Source: Rhodoplanes sp. Z2-YC6860 (GTDB taxonomy: Bacteria > Pseudomonadota > Alphaproteobacteria > Rhizobiales > Xanthobacteraceae). Taken from it: a DNA stretch of 64,000 nt. A model generated the notes under the pieces. It did not search any database. It worked only from the letters and a program-made list of their open reading frames with translations, and was not told where the DNA came from. Position numbers and translations under genes: made by a program. Each line of letters begins with the position of its first letter. Positions within the stretch are counted from its first letter, which is position 1. Where the stretch lies: NCBI RefSeq assembly GCF_001579845.1, contig NZ_CP007440.1, forward strand, positions 7,958,029 to 8,022,028, given 5' to 3'. Below are positions 58,131-64,000 of the stretch, in pieces.

Positions 58131-59735
58131 ATGACCGGCTCCATCGAGACCATGGCATTCATTCTGGCGGTGCTGGTGCTGGTCGCCGTCATCGCCCAAC
58201 GGCTGACGCTGCCGCCGTCGATCCTGCTGGTCATGGCCGGCATCGGGCTGGCGCTGGTGCCGGGCCTGCCCGCGCTCGAGCTCGCGCCGGAGCTGGTGAT
58301 CCTCGTGCTGCTGCCGCCGCTGATCTACTCGGCCGGCGTTGCGATGAGCTGGCGCGAGTTCTGCCAGAATCTCAGACCGATCACGCTGCTCGCCTTCGGC
58401 GCCGTGGTGTTCACCACGGTCGCGGTGGCGGCGGCAATGCACTATCTGCTCCACTGGCCTTGGCCGGTGGCTTTCGTGCTCGGCGCCATCGTGTCGCCGC
58501 CCGATGTGGTGGCGCCGCTGTCGATCGCGCGGCGGCTCGGCCTGCCGCGCCGCCTGCTGGTGGTGCTCGAAGGCGAAGGCCTGGCCAACGACGCCACCGC
58601 GCTGATCCTCTACAAGTTCGCCGTGCTCGCCGTGACGGCCGGCTCGATCTCGGCCGGCAAGGCCGCCGGCAACTTCGCGCTGATCGTGGCCGGCGAGGTG
58701 CTCTACGGCATCGGCGTCGGCTGGCTCAGTCTCAGGCTGCGTCATTGGGCCCGCGAGCCGCGTGTCGAGATCACGCTGTCGGTGATGACGCCGTTTCTGG
58801 CCTACCTCATTCCGCATCAGGTGGGGGGCTCGGGCGTTCTCGCCACCGTCGCGTGCGGCCTTTATGTGAGCTGGAACGGGCCGCGGCTGATCTCGGCCGC
58901 GACGCGGCTGCAGGGCATCTTCTTCTGGGATTTGATCATCTACCTGATCGAAGGCTTCGTGTTCCTGATCACGGGCCTGCAGGCGCGCTCGCTGATCGAG
59001 AAGGCGCACGACTTCCCGATCGGCCAGGTGCTCACCGCGACGGCGGTCACGGTCGTGATCGTGATCCTGGCGCGGTTCGCCTGGGTGTTCCCGGTCACCT
59101 ACGGAACGCGCTGGCTCAATCCGGTGCTGGCGCGGCGCGAACCTTCGCCGCCATGGCGCTGGGTGTTCGTGCTGTCCTTCGTCGGCATCCGCGGGGTGGT
59201 GTCGCTCGCCGCGGCGCTTGCGATTCCGCTCTGGGTCGATGGCGGCAATCCGTTTCCTCACCGCGATCTGATCCTGTTCGCCACCTTCGGCGTCATCATC
59301 GTCACGCTGATCGGCCAGGGCCTGATGCTGCCGAACGTGATCCGCTGGCTCGGGCTGCGCGGCGACGGCGAGGCCGATGCGCGCCTCGAACGCCAGGCCG
59401 AACTCGATGCGCGCACCGCGGCAGTCAGCCACGCGAGAACGCATCTCAAGCGGATCGCCGAGGAGCGCGGCCTGAGCGAGGAAATCGTGACCTTCCTCAA
59501 CGCGCGGCACGATCAGCGCGAGCGGCTCATTCCGAGCGACCTCGACGATGGGCTTACGGCGATGCGCGCCAACAACGATGTGCGGCTGGAACTGATCTCC
59601 GCCGAGCGTGACTTCCTCTACGGCCTCCTGCGCGGCGGCACGATCACCGACGAGTCGCGCCGCCGCCTCGAACGCGAGCTTGATCTCGAAGAGGCCGCGA
59701 TCCTGGCCAAACGCGAAGGCGAGACGCCGCTTTAG
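58131..59735 (+). CDS. CPA1-family Na+/H+ antiporter
   Basis: A 534-residue cation/proton antiporter. About twelve helices in the first 410 residues with the conserved GAIVSPPDVVAPLSIARRL (substrate-site ND/DD-like region), EGEGLANDATALILYKFA and FVGIRGVVSLAAALAIPL, followed by a ~120-residue cytoplasmic helical tail (ARLERQAELDARTAAVSHAR). It exchanges Na+ or K+ for protons. A weak hairpin (59725-59742) overlaps the stop codon. Confidence 0.92.
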   Translation: MTGSIETMAFILAVLVLVAVIAQRLTLPPSILLVMAGIGLALVPGLPALELAPELVILVLLPPLIYSAGVAMSWREFCQNLRPITLLAFGAVVFTTVAVAAAMHYLLHWPWPVAFVLGAIVSPPDVVAPLSIARRLGLPRRLLVVLEGEGLANDATALILYKFAVLAVTAGSISAGKAAGNFALIVAGEVLYGIGVGWLSLRLRHWAREPRVEITLSVMTPFLAYLIPHQVGGSGVLATVACGLYVSWNGPRLISAATRLQGIFFWDLIIYLIEGFVFLITGLQARSLIEKAHDFPIGQVLTATAVTVVIVILARFAWVFPVTYGTRWLNPVLARREPSPPWRWVFVLSFVGIRGVVSLAAALAIPLWVDGGNPFPHRDLILFATFGVIIVTLIGQGLMLPNVIRWLGLRGDGEADARLERQAELDARTAAVSHARTHLKRIAEERGLSEEIVTFLNARHDQRERLIPSDLDDGLTAMRANNDVRLELISAERDFLYGLLRGGTITDESRRRLERELDLEEAAILAKREGETPL

Positions 59736-60286
59736 GGCGGCGGGTTGCGCGCGAGCGTTTCCCACCGGCGCCAGCCGTGGTCTCAGATTCAATTTTCAAA
59801 CAGCCCTGCACACAAGCGTCCCCGGCTCCACGCGATGAACCGCGCGGATCGCCAGATTTCCCTGTCGGTTTATCCGGGCCATGCCCGGGTTTCGTTGCCT
59901 CCCCTGAGGGGAGCGGAGCGCCGGTTGGCGCCACGTATCAGTCGGCACCTTGCGAGGGTGCCGCGTGCCGTTTGACCGGCACGCACGCCTTCCAGCGCTC
60001 CACTGTGGCGATTTATTGCGAGGCCACCGTTCGAGATTCGATCGGACCGGCTGGGTTTTCACCCACCATGCTCCAGGGGGCATTTGCGCCCGCTTTCACC
60101 CGACCGCGCCCTGCCACTGAAGGCGGCCCCCTCATCGGGGACGGACAATGACCTCACACCCTGGGACGTGGTCACGAGCCACGCCTGCAGGCGCCACACC
60201 CCGCTCCGTCAGCCGAACGTCTCCGGAAGACGCCCTCAGATGAGCGAGGCAAATCAGAACTTATCACGAACATCAATGTGCGTCAA
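59736..60286. ncRNA. Candidate structured RNA or dispersed element in a 550-bp gene-free region
   Basis: No convincing gene lies here. Five compact hairpins follow each other within 59874-59984: CCGGGC/GCCCGG (59874-59888), CTCCCC/GGGGAG (59899-59913), GCGCC/GGCGC (59918-59931), GGCACC/GGTGCC (59944-59962) and an 8-bp stem GCGTGCCG/CGGCACGC (59963-59984). Further minus-strand hairpins include GGGTGAAAACCC (60055-60066) with a GAAA loop. The density and the GNRA-type loop on the minus strand favour a minus-strand RNA, but the stems are nearly strand-neutral. A dispersed repeat is the main alternative. Confidence 0.45.
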
Positions 60287-61048
60287 TCAAACAACCAGCT
60301 TCTGCCACCACACGCAGGATTCGTCGACCGGCTCGATTTTCGGCTTGAGCCCGCGCTGGGCCAGGAAGTCCGTCACGGCCTTGGCGCAGCTTCGGATCCC
60401 GCCATAGTCATCGATGACCACGTATCCGGACGGCGAAAGCCGGTCGTAAAGATTGTTCAGCGCCGTGATCGTCGAGCCATACATGTCGCCATCGAGCCGG
60501 ATCAACGCAAACCGTTCATCCCGAAGCTTCGGCAGCGTCTCCTCAAAAAATCCCTTGAGGAAAACCACTTGCGCGTCGAGCAGCCCATAGGCGGCAAAAT
60601 GCGAACGCACGGTGTCTTCGGACACGGCAAGCTCGCTGAAGGCGTGCAGGCGATCTCGCTTGTCGGCAGGGTGCTTTGCATCCGGCGGCGGAAGCCCCTC
60701 AAAACTGTCGGCGCAATAGACCCGCCGGTCCTGCACGCCGTGTGCCGCGAGGACGCCGCGCATCAGGATGCAGGCGCCGCCCCGCCACACGCCGGTCTCG
60801 ATGAAGTGGCCGGGGACATTGTTGTCGATCACGTCTTCGACCAGCTCCCGGAGATGACGCAGGCGCCGCCGCCCGATCATCGTGTGCGCCCGGCCGGGCC
60901 ATGCGAATGCCCCGCGGCGCGTGAGATACGGATGGCGGAGGCGCTGCAGGAAAGAACGCCAGCGGATGTCTTCCGGCCGCTCGCGGTAAATCTCATCGGT
61001 CAGCGATTTTTCCAGGAGATCCAAATACAACGATCGCGGATCAGACAT
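60287..61048 (-). CDS. TylF/MycF-family O-methyltransferase-like protein
   Basis: A 253-residue SAM-dependent methyltransferase of the TylF (macrocin O-methyltransferase) family. VPGHFIETGVWRGGACILMR is the SAM-binding motif I, RRVYCADSFEGLPPPD follows, then ALIRLDGDMYGSTITALNNL with metal-binding Asp, and GYVVIDDYGGIRSCAKAV. Members methylate sugars or polysaccharide and polyketide precursors. It stands alone without biosynthetic neighbours; the promoter would lie in the gap to DUF3095. ATG at 61048 preferred to an earlier GTG. Confidence 0.83.
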   Translation of the reverse strand: MSDPRSLYLDLLEKSLTDEIYRERPEDIRWRSFLQRLRHPYLTRRGAFAWPGRAHTMIGRRRLRHLRELVEDVIDNNVPGHFIETGVWRGGACILMRGVLAAHGVQDRRVYCADSFEGLPPPDAKHPADKRDRLHAFSELAVSEDTVRSHFAAYGLLDAQVVFLKGFFEETLPKLRDERFALIRLDGDMYGSTITALNNLYDRLSPSGYVVIDDYGGIRSCAKAVTDFLAQRGLKPKIEPVDESCVWWQKLVV

Positions 61049-61143
61049 ACAGCCCTGCACTCACGCCCTGCCCCTCAACGCGGCACATCCTACACGAGAC
61101 ACCCAGACATGATGCGCCGCCCATTGTCGGCTAACATCGCCTC

Positions 61144-62301
61144 ATGCTGACACCGGCCTCGCCCGACCGTTTCTACACCAGCCTGCCGGTCTTCCGTGAC
61201 TTCACCCACGTCATGGACCCAGGCCTGTTCCGGCCACTGCCGGATGACTGGGTGGTCGGCACCGCCGACATCGTGCAGTCGACCAAGGCGATTGCCGAAA
61301 ACCGCTACAAGGCGGTGAACATGGCGGGTGCCTCCGTGATCGTCGCGATCACCCATGCGCTCGAGGATCGCGAATTTCCCTTCGTGTTCGGCGGCGATGG
61401 CGCAAGCTTCGCGGTGCCGGCCGCGGACGCGGACATCGCCCGCGAGGCGCTGGTCGCGACCGCGGCGTGGGTGCGCGACGATCTCGATCTGACGTTGCGC
61501 ATCGGTATGGTGACGATCGGCGACATTCGGGCCCAGGGCTTCGACGTGCGCGTCGCGCGCTACGGGCCGTCGGAGCATATCGCGATCGCGATGTTTGCCG
61601 GCGGCGGCATCGCCTGGGCCGATGCCGCGATGAAGCGCGGCGAGATCGCGCTCGCCGCGGGGCCGCCCGGCGCGCGGCCGGATCTGAGCGGCCTGTCGTG
61701 CCGTTTCGAGGAGATCAAATCGTCGCGTGGCGTCGTGCTGTCGCTGGTGGTCGCGCCCATCCCGGGCGCCGACATGGACGCGTTCCGCGCGGCGATCGAG
61801 GACATCGCCCGGATTGTCGAGAAGACGCCGGATGCATCGCGTCCGGTGCCGGGGCAAAAGCTCAAGCTCACCTGGCCGCCGCAGGGCTTCGAACTAGAGG
61901 TGCGGGCCTCGCGAAAGCAGGGCGAGCCGCTGTGGCGGCGTCGCATCTATCTTCTGGCCTATACGTTCTTCGCCTTTCTGATTATGCGTTTCGGCATCAC
62001 GGCCGGGCAATTCATTCCGGCAAAATACACCCGCGAACTGATCGACAACTCCGACTTCCGCAAATTTGACGATGCGCTTCGCATGGTGCTCGACTGCACC
62101 GTGGAGCTTGCCGACGAGATCGAGGCGCATCTCGCCGAACGCGCGAGGAACAACATTCTGCGCTACGGCACCCACCGCCAGCACGCCGCGATGATGACCT
62201 GCTTCACGCCATCGCCGACGCGATCCAACCACGTGCACTTCGTCGACGGCGCGCTGGGCGGCTATGCGATGGCGGCAAGCCAGCTGAAGCGCGGGTTGTG
62301 A
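61144..62301 (+). CDS. DUF3095 protein (cyclase-fold-like)
   Basis: A 385-residue protein of the DUF3095 family: FYTSLPVFRDFTHVMDPGLF, WVVGTADIVQSTKAIAENRY, FPFVFGGDGASFAVP, LEVRASRKQGEP and FDDALRMVLDCTVELADEIE. The TADIVQST and FGGDGASF segments resemble the two metal-binding strands of class III nucleotide cyclases, a relation noted for this family, but the function is unknown. It is divergent from the TylF-like gene and followed by an intergenic repeat. Confidence 0.8.
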   Translation: MLTPASPDRFYTSLPVFRDFTHVMDPGLFRPLPDDWVVGTADIVQSTKAIAENRYKAVNMAGASVIVAITHALEDREFPFVFGGDGASFAVPAADADIAREALVATAAWVRDDLDLTLRIGMVTIGDIRAQGFDVRVARYGPSEHIAIAMFAGGGIAWADAAMKRGEIALAAGPPGARPDLSGLSCRFEEIKSSRGVVLSLVVAPIPGADMDAFRAAIEDIARIVEKTPDASRPVPGQKLKLTWPPQGFELEVRASRKQGEPLWRRRIYLLAYTFFAFLIMRFGITAGQFIPAKYTRELIDNSDFRKFDDALRMVLDCTVELADEIEAHLAERARNNILRYGTHRQHAAMMTCFTPSPTRSNHVHFVDGALGGYAMAASQLKRGL

Positions 62302-62329
62302 TGCCTCGGGTTGACTCTCACTTTTTTCA

Positions 62330-62440
62330 CCTCTCCCATGGGGAGAGGTCGACGCGCGAAAGCGCGTCGGGTGAGGGGGTACGGTTTATCGATAGAGCTG
62401 TTCCCCCTCACCCCGACCCTCTCCCCGATGGGGGAGAGGG
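62330..62440. repeat. Palindromic intergenic repeat between DUF3095 and DUF1989 genes
   Basis: Three hairpins: CCTCTCCC/GGGAGAGG (62330-62348), GACGCGC-GAAA-GCGCGTC (62351-62368) and CCCTCTCCCC/GGGGAGAGGG (62417-62440). The outer C- and G-rich arms and the central arginine-codon-like stem are typical of a dispersed repeat in Bradyrhizobium-like genomes. Confidence 0.7.
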
Positions 62441-62479
62441 AGTCAGATCGAGTCTGCTGCAGCAACTGGGAATACAACC

Positions 62480-63109
62480 ATGAGCAAAGCCACCGCCGTT
62501 CTCACACCCGGCACACCGGTCACACTGCCGCCGGCCGGCAACATCAGCTTCGAGATCGAGACCGGACAGCGCTTCAAGCTCACCCAGCCCGAGGGCGAGC
62601 AGGTCGCCGACCTGATCTCGTTCAACCGAGACGACCCGCGCGAGCTTTTGTCGATGCACAGCAGCCGCGCCGTGAACCTCAGCTGGAAGTTCACCAAGCC
62701 GATGACGCTCTACACCAACCGCACGCGGCCGATGTGGACGATCGAGGAAGACCTCACCGGCGAGAACTATTGCGGCGGTGGCTACTGCTCCGAGCATCTC
62801 AACATGATGCGCTACGGCGACAAGGGCAAAGGCCAGCCGAACTGCCAGCAGAACCTCGAGAAGGCCATCAGCGGCTACGGCATGGACCGCTGGAACTTCA
62901 ACATCGACGCCTGCTTCAACGTGTTCATGACGGTGGCCTACGATCCCGACGGCAAGTGGGAAATCCGCGACGCCAAGGGCAAGGTCGGCGACTACATGAT
63001 CATGAAGGCGCTGATGCCGCAGATCGTGGCGATCTCGAATTGCCCGATCCTGTTCAACCCGTGCAACAACTACAAGCTCAAGCCGCTGACGCTGGAGATT
63101 TTGAAGTAG
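62480..63109 (+). CDS. DUF1989 (urea carboxylase-associated) family protein
   Basis: A 209-residue protein of the DUF1989 family found near urea carboxylase and amide or amino-acid catabolism genes: LPPAGNISFEIETGQRFKLT, GEQVADLISFNRDDPRELLS, NYCGGGYCSEHLNMMRYG, and CFNVFMTVAYDPDGKWEIRD. Several conserved Cys and His suggest a metal site. No urea carboxylase gene is adjacent. Reaction unknown. It sits between two palindromic repeats. Confidence 0.82.
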   Translation: MSKATAVLTPGTPVTLPPAGNISFEIETGQRFKLTQPEGEQVADLISFNRDDPRELLSMHSSRAVNLSWKFTKPMTLYTNRTRPMWTIEEDLTGENYCGGGYCSEHLNMMRYGDKGKGQPNCQQNLEKAISGYGMDRWNFNIDACFNVFMTVAYDPDGKWEIRDAKGKVGDYMIMKALMPQIVAISNCPILFNPCNNYKLKPLTLEILK

Positions 63110-63151
63110 CGTACTCGCTCTGTTGAAATCGCGGGGCTCGCTCTCTCCCCA

Positions 63152-63304
63152 CGTGTCCCGGGCGCAGCGCAGCACGAGCGAAAGCGAGTGGTGCGATGCA
63201 GACCCGGGACCCCGGTTTTTTCCTTCACGTTGACAGCAACCGGGGTCCCGGATCAGCGGTGCACCGTTCCGCTTCGCTCCACGCTGCACCGCGTCCGGGA
63301 CACG
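63152..63304. repeat. Long imperfect palindrome between DUF1989 and TauD-like genes
   Basis: Outer arms CGTGTCCCGG and CCGGGACACG and a perfect 14-base-pair inner stem (63204-63217 with 63238-63251) around a 20-base loop containing a T-run. It resembles another dispersed intergenic repeat of rhizobial relatives, and its inner hairpin plus TTTTTT could also act as a terminator for the DUF1989 gene. Confidence 0.7.
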
Positions 63305-63333
63305 AGTTGATAGACCGCAGCCCCAACTCAAAA

Positions 63334-64000
63334 TCACACCGGCCGCTCGCCCTTCACGGTGACGCGCGTGCCGGAGCGGGTGTGCGGCCAGTAGTCCCAC
63401 ATCGCGCGATGCTGCGTGCAGCGATTGTCCCAGAACGCGATCGCGTTCTCGGTCCAGCGGAAGCGGCACTGGAACAGCGGATTCTCGGCGTGCTGATAAA
63501 GATACGCGAGTATCGCGTCGCTCTCGTCGCGCGGAATGCCGATGATGTGGTGCGTGAATCCGCGGTTGACGTAGAGCGCCTTCTTGCCGGTCACCGGATG
63601 GGTGCGGACGATCGGATGCTCGGCGCTCGGATAGGCCGGCTTGTCGGCGACGCCGGCGTTTGAATAGAGCCCGCGATACACCGGCTCGCCATCGTGCAGC
63701 GCCGTGAGGCCGGCAAGATACGCCTTCATGCGGTCCGACAGCGCGTCATAAGCCGCATACATGCTGGCGAACAGCGTGTCGCCGCCATGCGGCGGGCACT
63801 GTTTGATATGAAGGATCGATCCCATCGGCGGTTCGAGATCACACGACACATCGGTGTGCCAGCCCTCGCCGTTGGCGCGCGGCGATTTTTCGTCGGCGTA
63901 GATCTTCATCAGCGCCGGCTCGCCGGGTTCGTGCGGCGCCGCCGGATGGATGTGCAGTTCGCCGAACAACCGGCCGAAGGCGAGATGCTGCTGCAGGCTG
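63334..64000 (-). CDS. TauD/TfdA-family Fe(II)/2-oxoglutarate dioxygenase, 5'-truncated by window edge
   Basis: The C-terminal ~221 residues of a TauD/TfdA dioxygenase. The iron-binding His and Asp are in GEGWHTDVSCDLEPP; the distal His is in WDNRCTQHRAMWDYWPHTR, which also holds the 2-oxoglutarate-binding Arg region. Other family segments are GGDTLFASMYAAYDALSDRM and HPIVRTHPVTGKKALYVNRG. Only the N-terminal part of the gene is missing, beyond 64000. It probably oxidises a sulphonate, phenoxy acid or similar; the substrate is not determinable. Confidence 0.9.
   Translation of the reverse strand, partial: SLQQHLAFGRLFGELHIHPAAPHEPGEPALMKIYADEKSPRANGEGWHTDVSCDLEPPMGSILHIKQCPPHGGDTLFASMYAAYDALSDRMKAYLAGLTALHDGEPVYRGLYSNAGVADKPAYPSAEHPIVRTHPVTGKKALYVNRGFTHHIIGIPRDESDAILAYLYQHAENPLFQCRFRWTENAIAFWDNRCTQHRAMWDYWPHTRSGTRVTVKGERPV

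Noticed and set aside
56457-59792. Minus-strand frame of 1111 codons across the prenyl synthase, DUF1345 and antiporter genes
   Set aside because: It covers three well-recognised plus-strand genes and is highly Arg/Asp/His-rich, a typical antisense shadow in GC-rich DNA.
59644-60151. Short frames on both strands in the hairpin-rich region
   Set aside because: Codons follow the inverted repeats; translations are Pro/Arg/Ser-rich without domain or ribosome-binding site. The region is better explained as RNA or repeat.
59736-60286. tmRNA, RNase P RNA or cobalamin riboswitch
   Set aside because: None of the diagnostic sequences (tag peptide, GAGGAAAGTCCGGGC, cobalamin box) was found on either strand.

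Overview
The window is GC-rich chromosomal DNA from an alphaproteobacterium, most probably of the order Hyphomicrobiales (Rhizobiales), near Bradyrhizobiaceae/Xanthobacteraceae. This placement is inferred from the PhyR-NepR-EcfG general stress module with GGAAC-N16-CGTT promoters, HWE-type sensor kinases, a Bug-type (TTT) receptor repertoire, PhaR/PhaA/PhaB, and palindromic intergenic repeats of the kind common in that group. No tRNA, rRNA, prophage, transposase or CRISPR array was seen. Both ends cut through genes.

Layout. (1) 0-6.4 kb, minus strand: a tight catabolic operon with a NicX-like ring-opening dioxygenase, a CUT2-type ABC importer (ATPase, permease, binding protein), a gentisate-dioxygenase-like bicupin and a molybdenum hydroxylase large subunit cut by the left edge. 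(2) 6.4-14.4 kb: a stress island with a zinc metallopeptidase, DUF3309, an AI-2E transporter, an iron-permease-like protein, DUF883-like and holin-like membrane proteins, a lone receiver, CsbD, PhyR, NepR, EcfG and a PAS-HWE kinase. (3) 14.7-23.0 kb: a 2104-residue poly-HAMP hybrid kinase whose 11 HAMP modules repeat at exactly 276 bp, then a Rec-PAS-HWE-Rec kinase. (4) 23-31.5 kb: two small membrane proteins, a Crp/Fnr regulator, an RND efflux pump with its adaptor and a second molybdenum hydroxylase. (5) 31.8-36.7 kb: a phosphorelay of hybrid kinase, DivK-like receiver and receiver-adenylate cyclase.

(6) 36.8-41.1 kb: EF-P with its beta-lysylation enzymes EpmA and EpmB, a Bug receptor and a DUF985 cupin. 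(7) 41.2-46.2 kb: an autotransporter, a second Bug receptor and a UbiD decarboxylase. (8) 46.3-49.3 kb: polyhydroxybutyrate genes phaB, phaA and divergent phaR. (9) 49.4-56.4 kb: a DegP-like protease, a GGDEF-EAL protein, a small protein, gamma-glutamyltransferase, a membrane protein, L32 and MtgA. (10) 56.5-59.7 kb: a prenyl diphosphate synthase, DUF1345 and a CPA1 antiporter. (11) 59.7-64 kb: an unusually structured 550-bp gene-free region, a TylF-like methyltransferase, DUF3095, DUF1989 and a truncated TauD-like dioxygenase, separated by palindromic repeats.

How the parts fit. PhyR, when phosphorylated by HWE kinases such as the two encoded here, should sequester NepR and free EcfG. EcfG-type promoters are visible before phyR, nepR-ecfG, the metallopeptidase and csbD. 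The adenylate cyclase and the Crp/Fnr protein could form a cAMP output, but this is only inference. The leftmost operon looks like uptake plus oxidative ring opening of a hydroxylated (possibly N-heterocyclic) aromatic.
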